Positions 31,013 to 41,278 of a stretch of DNA of 64,000 nucleotides are shown piece by piece. Position 1 is the stretch's first letter; every line of letters begins with the position of its first letter. The position numbers and the translations under genes are program-made. The DNA comes from Garcia nutans (lineage: Eukaryota > Streptophyta > Magnoliopsida > Malpighiales > Euphorbiaceae). The notes under the pieces were generated by a model, which worked only from the letters and a program-made list of their open reading frames with translations, searched no databases and was not told where the DNA came from. The stretch spans positions 2,108,001 through 2,172,000 of the forward strand of contig CANTUV010000002.1 of NCBI GenBank assembly GCA_947685225.1. The letters run 5' to 3'.

Positions 31013-33532
31013 ATGGATTCTCACTCTCGTCAGTCGATTGAGGGTAGTGCCGAGAGTATTGCTCCTGCTGAGGGAGCTAGAGTTGATAGTGTTGAGGAGG
31101 CACCTGCTTCGGTGTCGGGTAGACCAGCTGGGGAGGAGGTTCTGCCAGCCTGGTTTAGGCCTATGATGGAAGCTATGAGACAAGCACCTGTGCAACCACA
31201 GCCACCGCCACCACCCCCTCAGCCTTCAGTACCAGTAAGGCACTATGATAAGCTAAGGAAATATGGAGCAGAGGATTTCTTTGGTACAGTTGATCCGGCT
31301 GTAGCAGAACAGTGGCTTGATAGAGTTCAGAGGGTATTTGTGCAGTTGCAAGCCACTTCAGAGGAGAAGTTTGACTATGCAAGATCTTTGCTACAGAAGG
31401 ATGCCTACGACTGGTGGAAGACAGTGCCCCATTCTATGGATGATCCACCAACCTTGTCTTATGCGGATTTTCTGAGAGAATTTGAGTTGAAGTATACTCC
31501 TAGGGAGTATAAAGATGGGAAGAAAAGAGAGTTTCTAGATTTGAAGCAAGATCATTGGACCATAACTGAATATGAAGTTGAGTTTATTCGACTGAGTCAG
31601 TATGCTGGGGGTATCATTGCTGATGAGATTGATAGATGTCGGCGATTTGAGGAGGGATTGAGACCCTCGATCATGTGCTTAGTGGCTGGATCCAGATATC
31701 AGGATTTCTCACAGCTTGTGGCAGCAGCTCGAAGTGTAGAGCGAGCTCAAGTTATTGCAGCTGCTTCAGAGGAAGAGGTTAGGGTTAGGAGGCCCCAGTT
31801 TGAGGCAGGGTCTTCTTCTGCAAAGAGGGGTAGAGGAAGTTTTGTTCCTCGGAGTAGTAGGAGCCAGAGACCAGCGGGTAGGTCAGTGCAGTTCCAGAGG
31901 CAGAGATTTAGACCTGCAGCTTCAGTAGCGAGTGCTCCTACTCATGGAATTCAGAGATCCACCTTACCTGTGTGTGACCAGTGTGGTGGAAGACATGGGG
32001 GCGTTTGTTGGAGGTACAGTAGATCAGCTGTATGCTTCAGGTGTGGATCACCTGACCACTTTGTGAGAGACTGTCCTGAGAGGCAGGAGCTGATGCCAGT
32101 GGATTCTGCTGCTTCTCGAGCTAGTGTGAGGGGAGGCAGAGGAGGCAGAGGTGCCAGCCGGGGAGGTAGACCAGGATTCAGTTCTAGAGGAGGTGCTACA
32201 TCCAGGGAGGGTAGACCAGAGGAGGTTGGATCTTCCCAGAGGATGTATGTTATGCAGAGGCAGCCAGATGCATCGGCAGTCATAGCTGGTACTTTTTCTT
32301 TATTTGATATTTCAGTACTTGCTTTGATTGATCCAGGTTCCACGCATTCATATGTTAGTGTATCTGTTTTGCATGTCTCTGATTTGCATTCTGAGTCCCT
32401 AGGATTTGATGTGTTGGTGACAAATCCGTTAGGGCATAGTGTGGTTGTGAGTAAGGTGCATAGAGATAGTGCAGTAGTGGTGCAGGGTGAGGAGTTCTTA
32501 GGGGATTTGATTGAGATGCCATTTAAGGAATATGATGTGATCTTAGGTATGGATTGGCTATCTCGACATGGAGCTGTGGTAGATTGTAAGAAGAAAATTG
32601 TTTCTTTGAAAACTGTTGATGGTAGAGAGGTGATAGTATCTAATGAGCAGGAACAGCTAGCCTCCTTATTTGTTTCAGCTGTTGCAGCCAGGAGGTTGAT
32701 TAGAAAGGGATGTGAAGCCTATCTTGCTCATGTGGTGGATACTAGAGTGAAGGGTTCTCCTATTGATAGTATTGCCACAGTTGCAGAGTTCCCTGATGTT
32801 TTTCCAGAGGAGTTGCCAGGATTGCCTCCTGAGAGAGAGGTGGAGTTCAGTATTGAATTGTTGCCTGGTACCACTCCTATCCCTATTACTCCTTATAGAA
32901 TGGCACCAGCAGAATTAAGGGAGTTGAAAGTGCAATTACAGGAGTTATTGGACAAAGGATTTATTCGCCCCAGTGTTTCTCCTTGGGGAGCTCCTGTGCT
33001 ATTTGTGAAAAAGAAAGATGGTACTATGAGGTTGTGTATCGATTATAGGCAATTGAATAAAGTGACTATTAAAAATAAATATCCTTTGCCTAGAATCGAT
33101 GATCTCTTTGATCAGTTGAAGGGAGCGTCAGTGTTCTCCAAAATTGATTTGAGATCTGGGTACCATCAGCTGAGAGTCAGAGCTGAGGATGTTCCGAAGA
33201 CCGCCTTTCGGACCAGGTATGGGCATTATGAATTTTTAGTTATGCCTTTTGGTCTGACGAATGCACCTGCAGCTTTCATGGATTTGATGAATAGGGTGTT
33301 TAGGCCCTATTTGGATCAGTTTGTAGTGGTCTTCATTGATGATATACTGGTGTATTCGCGGAATGAGGAGGAACATGATATGCATCTGCGGATTGTGTTG
33401 CAAATTTTGAGAGAGAGGCAGTTGTTTGCTAAATTGTCGAAGTGTGAGTTCTGGTTGGATCAGGTAGCTTTTCTCGGACATGTTGTTTCAGCAGAAGGCA
33501 TTAAAGTTGATCCGAGCAAATGTTGTTGCTGA
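31013..33532 (+). CDS. gag-pol: Tekay C Gag-protease-RT polyprotein, open, truncated by deletion
   Basis: An uninterrupted 839-codon frame from ATG 31013 (MDSHSRQS; the codon before is GTG). Gag: acidic and Pro-rich N-terminus, YDKLRKYGAEDFFG, AEQWLDRVQRVF, DAYDWWKTV, GSRYQDFSQLVAAARSVERAQ, knuckles CDQCGGRHGGVCW and CFRCGSPDHFVRDC (about residues 340-355). Arg/Gly-rich linker. Protease: TFSLFDISVLALIDPGSTHS (about residues 425-445). RT: SPWGAPVLFVKKKDG, CIDYRQLNKVT, SGYHQL, FGLTNAPAAF and FIDDILVYS (about residues 770-780). After FLGHVVSAEGIKVDPSK the frame runs into CCC and a stop, because a deletion joins RT to the end of RNase H. It could still make Gag, protease and most of RT. Confidence 0.93.
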   Translation: MDSHSRQSIEGSAESIAPAEGARVDSVEEAPASVSGRPAGEEVLPAWFRPMMEAMRQAPVQPQPPPPPPQPSVPVRHYDKLRKYGAEDFFGTVDPAVAEQWLDRVQRVFVQLQATSEEKFDYARSLLQKDAYDWWKTVPHSMDDPPTLSYADFLREFELKYTPREYKDGKKREFLDLKQDHWTITEYEVEFIRLSQYAGGIIADEIDRCRRFEEGLRPSIMCLVAGSRYQDFSQLVAAARSVERAQVIAAASEEEVRVRRPQFEAGSSSAKRGRGSFVPRSSRSQRPAGRSVQFQRQRFRPAASVASAPTHGIQRSTLPVCDQCGGRHGGVCWRYSRSAVCFRCGSPDHFVRDCPERQELMPVDSAASRASVRGGRGGRGASRGGRPGFSSRGGATSREGRPEEVGSSQRMYVMQRQPDASAVIAGTFSLFDISVLALIDPGSTHSYVSVSVLHVSDLHSESLGFDVLVTNPLGHSVVVSKVHRDSAVVVQGEEFLGDLIEMPFKEYDVILGMDWLSRHGAVVDCKKKIVSLKTVDGREVIVSNEQEQLASLFVSAVAARRLIRKGCEAYLAHVVDTRVKGSPIDSIATVAEFPDVFPEELPGLPPEREVEFSIELLPGTTPIPITPYRMAPAELRELKVQLQELLDKGFIRPSVSPWGAPVLFVKKKDGTMRLCIDYRQLNKVTIKNKYPLPRIDDLFDQLKGASVFSKIDLRSGYHQLRVRAEDVPKTAFRTRYGHYEFLVMPFGLTNAPAAFMDLMNRVFRPYLDQFVVVFIDDILVYSRNEEEHDMHLRIVLQILRERQLFAKLSKCEFWLDQVAFLGHVVSAEGIKVDPSKCCC

Positions 33533-35099
33533 TGCTTTGAGTCGGAAGTCTTTAGCTGGTTTAACAGTTTACTCGCTCTCGTTGCTTGTTGAGTTGAGAG
33601 CATTACATGCCAGTTTTGTACCTTGTGTTGATGGTGCATTATTGGCACAGTTGCAATTGAAGCCGATTTTGTTGGATCAGATCAAAGAGGCTCAATTGGC
33701 TGATAAGAAAATTCAGAAGATTATTTCAGATTGTCAGAATGGGAAGACTAGAGATTTTGTTGTGAAAGATGATGGGAGTCTTTGGTTTAAGAACCGATTG
33801 TGTGTACCCGATGATGCTGATTTGAAAAGAGTCATTTTAGAAGAAGCTCATCAGTCAATGTTTGCTATGCATCCGGGTAATACGAAGATGTATCATGATT
33901 TGAGACAGCATTATTGGTGGATTGGTTTGAAGAGAGACATTGCAGATTTTGTGTCGAAATGTCTCACTTGTCAGAAGGTTAAAGCAGAGCATCAAGTTCC
34001 AACCGGGTTGCTTCAACCGTTGTCAGTGCCAGAATGGAAGTGGGAAAGAGTGACAATGGACTTTGTGTCTGGGTTGCCATTGACACAAAGGAAACATGAT
34101 GCCATATGGGTGATTGTGGATAGATTGACTAAAACAGCTCATTTCCTTCCGGTTCGAATGGATTACTCTTTGGAGAGATTGGCTGAGCTGTATATCCATG
34201 AGATTGTGAAACTGCATGGTGTTCCAACTTCTTTAGTGTCTGATCGAGATCCCAGGTTTACTTCCAGATTTTGGAAGAGTTTGCATAGTGCTTTGGGTTC
34301 TCGACTGCACTTTAGCACTGCTTTTCATCCACAGACGGATGGACAGTCAGAGAGGGTGATACAGATTATTGAGGACATGTTGAGAAGCTGTGTCATTGAT
34401 TTCATTGGAAGTTGGGATAGATTTTTACCTCTGGTGGAGTTTGCATACAACAACAGTCACCAATCCAGCATTGGTATGGCACCGTTTGAAACATTGTATG
34501 GCAGACGGTGTAGGACACCTCTTTGTTTGAATGAGCTTGGAGATAATAAGTTGGTTGGACCTGATTTGATTCAAGAAACTGAGGAAAAAGTGAAGTTGAT
34601 TCGAGGTAGGTTAAAAGCAGCTTCAGACCGACAGAAGTCTTATGCAGATCTGAAGAGGAGAGACATTCAGTTTGATGTTGGAGATAAGGTGTTTTTGAAA
34701 GTATCTCCTTGGAAGAAGATTTTGAGGTTCGGTCGAAAAGGAAAATTGAGTCCTCGCTTCATTGGGCCGTATGAAGTGTTAGAAAGAGTTGGGCCAGTTG
34801 CATATCGACTTGCTTTGCCACCTGAGTTGGATAGTATTCATAATGTATTCCATGTTTCTATGTTGAGGAGATATAGGTCGGATCCATCTCATGTGTTGCC
34901 ATTTGAATCTATTGAAGTGAGCCCAGACTTGACATTTGAAGAGGAACCAGTTGCTATCTTGGCACGGGAAGTGAAAGAGTTAAGAAACAAGAGAGTGCCA
35001 TTGGTGAAGATTTTGTGGAAAAATCATGGAAAAGAAGAAGCAACTTGGGAAAGTGAACAATCCATGCGAGAACAGTATCCGCAGTTGTTTCAGAGTTGA
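33516..35099 (+). pseudogene. pol: Tekay C integrase-chromodomain, out of frame with RT
   Basis: From the deletion junction (about 33513-33520) the other frame reads ANVVADALSRKSLAGL, the RNase H end, then integrase. Zinc domain: EEAHQSMFAMHPGNTKMYHDL, CLTCQKVKAEH. Core: TMDFVSGLP, SDRDPRF, PQTDGQSERV (D, D, E present). Then GDKVFLKVSPWKK, the GPYEVLERVGPVAYRL linker and the chromodomain VPLVKILWKNHGKEEATWE. It ends at 35097-35099. It is open throughout but has no start of its own, so it can be made only if the frame is changed. Integrase and chromodomain residues look intact. Confidence 0.92.
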
Positions 35100-35146
35100 T
35101 ATCAGGTAATTTCGAGGACGAAATTTTCTTTTTAGAGGGGGAGAAT
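35100..35146 (+). other. 3' leader and polypurine tract of Tekay C
   Basis: TTTCGAGGACGAAATTTTC, then AGAGGGGGAGAAT (35134-35146) next to the 3' LTR. Confidence 0.9.
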
Positions 35147-37912
35147 TGTAATATCCTCATTTATGCCCTAGAAGTTTTGCATATTGTTGTTGTTGTTATT
35201 GTTATATATTGGATTGAATATATGTGTTAAATTGTAAGAGAAAAGAAATTGAGAAGAGAAAGTATATGTATATGTATTTTGGGAAGAAATAGGGTTTTGG
35301 AGACAAATTTATATGTTGTGTATATGTTAATATATATGACATATAAAGTGGTCAAAAGGCTTGGTCAATGCAAGAGAAGATATTTATTTGAGATTGGTAA
35401 ATTACTTAATTGGACACATATAAGACAAAAAGATAATTATGTGAATAAGGGCACTTTGGTAATTGCTTGGATAAAATCACATGGTGGATATTTAAAGAAG
35501 GTTTGACTTGTGTTTTCTTCATCATTTCTTCTTCTTCTTCTTGTTGATGGCCGGCCCTCCATAGCCAAAGAGAAAGAAAGAGACAAGTGATGGTTTTGAT
35601 GATTTCAAGCTTAAATTGAAGAAAGATTAAGTGTTCAAGTGTTGATTTAAGAAGTTTTTAACTATGGTAAGATCTTTTCTCTAATTTCTTCAATTCTTTT
35701 GAAGTTGTATGATTAAGTTGCTTATGGTATGATTGTAAGTATTGATTTTGCTTGATAGATGAGAAGTTGGGTTGGTGTGGGTGATGGAAGAGTAAGATTG
35801 GTGTTTAGTGAAATTGTTTCTGTTTTAGGATTAGTAAAGGCTGTGACTTGTATGATTTTTAATTAATTTTAGAAAAATGTTCTTGAAGTGAATTTTTGAT
35901 ATGTTGTGCCTCTATGAGTCTAGAATGACTGAAAAATATGTTGATTCGATTTTGGAATGGTTATGAGTTTAGAAAAATTATTTTTAGTAGAACTGTTCCA
36001 GCAGATACCTTAACTGAGACAGCTATATTTCGGGATTTTTAATAAAATGTAGAAAAATCATATTCAATTGAATTTTGGATATGTTGTTTCTTAGTGAGTC
36101 TAGTATTTGAGAAAAATAATTTGGAACCACGTTGATTGAATTTGATTTATGGAATTCACAAAGTTCAGAACTGCTGCCAGGATGCAGGGCAATTGGGGCA
36201 GTCTGGTTAGGTGAACTATTTGACCAAGATTTTGTGTTCAGTTTGATCTGAAATTTTACAGGGATGATTTTAAGATACAAAAATAAATTCTGTAAAAATT
36301 TTAGAATTTTTAGTCAAGTAGATTATTTTATACAATTTTTCAAAATAAGGATAAAATGGAGTTTAAAACCAGAATGTACTATTTATGGTTAGGGTTTTAA
36401 TTCTTTGTTCTTCTTGCATTGCTTTGGTTTTCCAAAGGTAGGTTGGTCCTTAAATCTAACCCTAAATACTTTAAACACACTTGAATCAATGAATGTTATA
36501 ATCAATTGTTCTTTGCCCTAATTGCATTGTTGAGATTGAACAATGTTATGTTGTGCATTGTGAATGGTAATGTGTTTCATTAGTAATGTGGAATGAAATG
36601 TTGATATTTATGAATGATGCTATGTGAGATATAATGTGATCATGGATGAGATATATATATATATACTTGAATAATGAGATGTTATATTGTGAAATGAAAT
36701 GTGAAGCCATTGTTATTGGCTAAGATGATGTAAATGAAAGAAAGAAGGCATGTTTGCCTAAATGTGATGAGAATTGAGAATGGAAATGAATTGTTTGTTT
36801 AATATGTTATTCAGTTTCAGAGTTCTAGATTTGGGTGGCATGCCTAAGAAATGATGAAAGGTAACAGTCTTTCCGGGTTGAGGATCTCCTCAAATGTGTT
36901 GAGTTGATGGTCCAAGAGACTGGGTCTGTTACACTATGAGAATTGTGAATATGAAATATATGATTTGTAACAGTCTTGCCGGGTTGAGGATCTCCTCAAA
37001 TGTGTTGAGTTGATGGTCCAAGAGACTGGGTCTGTTACACTATGAGAATTGTGACTATGAACCAAAGCAGTAACTCTGAACTCTGAATATCGTATTAAAT
37101 ACTTGTTGGGCCCATAGGTGTCAAGGTTATATGAATGTCCTAAATAATGTTATGAGTTAATGAAATAAGATGTTGGTTATTGAGTAATGTTGAATGTGGA
37201 AAGATGTTGAAATGTGGTATGCTCATATGACTATGATTTGTGAAATGCATAATTATGTGTTAACTTTATATTTATAATGTTGATCTTAACAATAGCATAT
37301 GTGGCATTGTATTGCATTAAAGCATACTATTAGCATGTTTTATCTTACTAAGCCGTTGGCTTAGCGCGATAGTGTTTAATCGCGCAGGTAGTAGAGTGGA
37401 TAGAGTTGAACCCGAGAGTTCTTCAAGACCAGGTGAGAGTAGACCTTGTTGAATCCATTTTGGGAGCTTAAAGATCAGAGCAGACTTGCCAATCATGTAT
37501 AAATTTTATGTGTTGTAAAACTTGAGTTTTGATGTATATGAATTTGTAAATATGTAAATATTTTATAACTTCCGCTGTGTAATATTTAAATATGGGGGTT
37601 GTCACAAAACCTTTATTTTATGTTGTACTAGAAGTGTAAATCCTTTTTGCAGGTTGTAGTTGAGGTTACAAGGGGGATTTATTGGGAGTGTACTGAGAAT
37701 GATTTTGTTTGCATTGGTTTGTGTAAAATGTTTTTAAAAATAAGAAAAAAACCGGTTTTGTCGACACTTGGGACTCAATTTTTAGGCGAAACTATGGCAA
37801 AAATTTTGTAAAAATCGGAACTAAAATTTGACTAAGCAAAATTGGTAGCAACATTAGGTTAGTGTGGCGCCTCTACTCAGCTTACATATGTAGGTCAGGA
37901 AGGGGTGTTACA
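35147..37912 (+). repeat. 3' LTR of Tekay C
   Basis: 2766 bp, almost identical to the 5' LTR. Differences that I could see are a few single bases (near 35295, 35414, 36085, 36281, 36453, 37837, 37896) and a longer AT run near 36650. Confidence 0.95.
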
Positions 37913-39001
37913 AGCCTTGTTCAAATCTCTATAGTCCACACAAACCCTTATTCTTCCATCTTTCTTTGGCACGGGTACTATGTTGGCTAGCCAATCTGGA
38001 TATTCTATCACTTCAAGGAACTTCACTTGTATTTGCTTAGTGACCTCTTCTTTAACTAATTCAGCCCACTCATGTCTTAATCGCCTAAGCTTTTGTTTGA
38101 CAAGTTTCATGTGAGTGTAAGTAGGAATATGATGCTAGGCTATGTCTCGATCTATTCCATGCATATCCTCATAAGACCAAGCAAACACTTCTTCATATTT
38201 TTTGAATATTTTTTCAAATCTCTCTCTTTCTCATCAGGAGTAAGGTCGGATCTTATGCTAATGTTTTTAGGATTTTCAATTGTTCCCAAATTTAATGATT
38301 GTGTTAGCAGAATTAATATTAAAGATGCTCATGTAACTGCTATTTGAATGTATGCAACCATCAGGAGAAACATCACACAAGTAAGCAAAATCAGACTTTA
38401 TTGCATTCATTTTGGAAAAGAAAACATCATCATCCTCATACAAAGTAGACAAATTAAAATCAAAATAAAAATCATTGTTCTCAAAATCATAAGGCAGGAT
38501 GTCTTCAAACTTTTCTTCAACCAGGGCAGCAATCTCCTCCGGAGTCTTCTCAGCTTTCAGGAAAGCTTCATTCTTCTCTTTTGAATTGGATTCTTTGTCG
38601 GCTGACAAGGTGAGCTCTTTCTTCACTTGGTCGACTAGCTCGGCTACATCTGCAAAAATTTCAAAACCTGGGATCAACTTTCCCATGAACATGATCGGCT
38701 CGGGCTTTCCTTGGAGTGGTCCCATATCTTGAGCTTTGACAAAGATTTCTTCAAGTGGTGGGAAGCTCATCTTCTCACTCTTCTTTGGCTGGACATCATT
38801 GTTTTCATCATATCCCAACCCTTTCTTGGAAGTTTGAGTTCTAAAGTTTGGCAGCTTTGTCAAACCGGCCTTACCCTTTCCAAGACCAGTTCCGGGAAGG
38901 TAGTTCATGTTCTTCATCATATTCAAGACTTTGGAGTCCACTACTTTATCATCAGAAATTGCAGCTACTATTGACTCTTCTTCATCATATCCATGACTCA
39001 T
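37913..39001 (-). pseudogene. Ogre/Tat-type element Z: G-patch-like spacer and RT N-terminus
   Basis: On the minus strand, 39001-38276 is open for 241 codons. It holds the Tat-lineage region between protease and RT: NMNYLPGTGLGKGKAGLTKL, then KKGLGYDE, then an acidic stretch ending LYEDDDVFF and NAIKSDFAYLC. A frameshift follows near 38275. Then come KLVKQKLRRLRHEWAELVKEEV, VIEYPDWLANIVPVPKKDG and RVCVDYRDLNKA up to 37913, where element C splits the gene. The rest of RT is at 28086-27555. Its upstream neighbour is not its own protease but the RNase H start of copy Y. Confidence 0.82.
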
Positions 39002-40298
39002 CTGCTTGGGCTAGCATGGCTCCTATTGACTCTTCTTCTACTGCTAAGTATAGTAATAGAGATTTTCCGGGTTTAGGTGGTTTTAAAACAGGTGGATTTA
39101 GCAAATATTCTTTTATTCGCTCAAAGGCCTTTTGACACTCTTCATTCCATATGACCGGCTGATTCTTTCTAAGCAATTTGAAGATAAGCTCACAGATTGT
39201 TGTGAGCTTTGCTATGAATCTACTAATGTATTGTAATTTACCAATGAATCCCCGGACTTCTCTCTCCATCTTTGGGTCTGGCATATCCCTGATCACTTTA
39301 ACTTTGTCAGGATCGATCTCAATGCCGTTCGGACCAATCACATGGCCCAATAGTTTACCTGAGGTAACCCTAAACACACACTTCTTCGGGTTCAATCTTA
39401 GCTTATATTTCATTGCTCTATCGAAGAATAACTCTAAGTTTTGGAAGTGTTGTTCCCTTGTGTTCGATTTCACCATCATATCGTCAACATATACTTCAAC
39501 TTCTTTGTGCATCATGTCATGAAATAGTATGGTGGCCATCCTTTGTTAGGTTGCTCCAGCATTCTTTAAGCCAAACGACATCACCCTATAACAAAATATA
39601 CCCCATCTAGTAATGAAAGCAGTTTTGGTTTTATCCTCTTGGGCCATTAACACTTGGTTATATTCGCAAAATCCATCTACAAATGAGTGTAGCATGCTAG
39701 AGGCTGCACTATCAATGAGAACATCTATATGAGGTAAAGGGAAATCATCTTTAGGGGGAGCCTTGCTCAAATCTCTATGGTCCACACAGACCCTTATTCT
39801 TCCATCTTTCTTTGGCATGGTTACTATTTTGGCTAGCCAATCTAGATATTCTATCACTTCAAGGAACTTTACTTGTATTTGTTTAGTGACCTCTTCTTTA
39901 ACTAATTCAGCCCACTCAGGTCTTAATCGCCTAAGCTTTTGTTTGACAGGTTTAATGTGAGTGCAAGTAGGAATATGATGTTCGGCTATGTCTTGATCTA
40001 TTCCAGGTATATCCTCATAAGACCAAGCAAACACTTCTTCATATTTTTTGAATATTTTTTCAAATCTCTCTCTCTCATCAGGAGTAAGGTCAGATGCTAT
40101 GCTAATGTTTTCAGGATTTTTGGCTGTTCCAAAATTTAATGATTGTGTGTTAACAGAATTAATATTAAAGATGCTCAAGTAACTGCTATTTGAATGTATG
40201 CAACCACCAAGAGAAACATCATATAAGTAAGGAAAATCAGACTTTATTGCATTCATTTTGGAAAAGAAAACATCATCATCCTCATACAAAGCAGACAA
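39002..40298 (-). pseudogene. Ogre/Tat-type element Y: RT and start of RNase H
   Basis: Minus strand. First part 40298-39546: spacer tail, DLTPDERERFEKIFKKYEEVFAW, KQKLRRLRPEWAELVKEEV, VCVDHRDLSKAPPKDDFPL and GLKNAGAT. Second part 39539-39002 after a frame break: MMHKEVEVYVDDMMVKS (active site YVDD), LRLNPKKCVFRVTSGKLLGHV, EREVRGFIGKLQYISRFIAKL, then the RNase H start LLLYLAVEEESIGAMLAQADE. Homology then stops and element Z begins. The string TATTGACTCTTCTTC occurs on both sides of the join (about 38968 and 39026 on the + strand). Confidence 0.85.
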
Positions 40299-41278
40299 AT
40301 TAAAATCAAAATCAAAATCATTGTTCTCAAAATCAAAAGGCAGGATGTCTTCAAACTTTTCTTTAACCAGGGCAGCAATCTCCTTCGGAGTCTTCTCGGC
40401 TTTAAAGATGCTTCTTTCTTCTCTTTTGGATTGGATTCTTTGTTGGCTGACAGGGTGAGCTCTTTCTTCATTTGGTCCACTAGCTCAGCCACATCTGTAA
40501 AAATTTCAAAACTCGGGATCAACTTTCCCATGAACATGATTGGCTCGGGCTTTCCTTGGAGTGGTCCTATATCTGGAGCTTTGACAAAGATCTCTTCAAG
40601 TGGTGGGAAGCTCATCTTCTCTTTCTTCTTTGGCTGGGCATTGTTGGCTTCATCATATCCCAACCCGTTCTTGTTAGTTTGAGTTCTAAAATCTGGAAGC
40701 TTTTTCAAACTAGCTTTACCCTTTCAAAGACCGGCTCCAGGAAGGTAGTTCATGTTCTTCATCTTATTCAAGACTTTGGAGTCCACTACTTCATCATCAG
40801 AAATTGCAACTACTCGAAAACCATTGAGAGGCCTCTCAATCATTAGAGCATTAACAATCTCATTATCTTCAGCTTCGATGACCATTGTCTCATCTCCATT
40901 GGGGAACTTGATCTTTTGATGAAGGGTGGAAGGAACTACACCAAGAGGATGAAACCATTGTCGCTCCAGGAGTAAGGCGAAGGTAACCGGTATGTCTAAA
41001 ACAACAAATTCAACAATAGATTCAATTGGACCAACCTTGACAGCGGCTTTGAAAGTTCCTTCAGCTTATCTCTTGGTGTTGTCATAAGCCCGAATGGTTA
41101 CCTCGGTCGGGTTTAGATCTCTTGTTGACATGGCTAGCTTTGGCAATATTTTAAGTGGACAAACATTTATGGCGGACCCATCATCAACTTTTACACATGG
41201 AGTCCTCTTCCCTTTGACTTCTATTTTGATAAAGAGAGGTCGGATGTGGTCTCTCCCCTCCTCCGGTAAGTCCGCATC
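40253..41278 (-). pseudogene. Ogre/Tat-type element Y: protease and G-patch-like spacer
   Basis: Minus strand from 41278. Protease-like DLPEEGRDHIRPLFIKIEV, then VKVDDGSAINVCPLKIL (the DDGS is the likely retropepsin active site), then DLNPTEVTIRAYDNTKR with a stop behind it, then EFVVLDIPVTFALLL. The spacer (NMNYLPGAGL, stop, KGKASLKKLPDFRTQ, NGLGYDEANN, MSFPPLEEIFVKAPD) is broken by a frameshift near 40390. Gag of the same element continues on the other side of the solo LTR (43467 on). Confidence 0.82.

Larger units (their letters stand above)
28087..37912 (+). mobile_element. Tekay-type chromovirus C, young, RNase H deleted
   Basis: A 9826-bp element with TSD AGCCT (28082-28086 and 37913-37917). 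5' LTR 28087-30847 and 3' LTR 35147-37912 differ at only about ten sites that I could see, so it is the most recent insertion here. Gag-protease-RT is open. A 563-bp deletion (measured against element D) removes RNase H and shifts the frame. It splits an older minus-strand Ogre-type RT gene. Confidence 0.95.

Noticed and set aside
38276..39001. G-patch-like glycine-rich motif suggesting a host RNA-processing gene
   Set aside because: The same motif lies between protease and RT in element Y and is typical of Tat/Ogre polyproteins.
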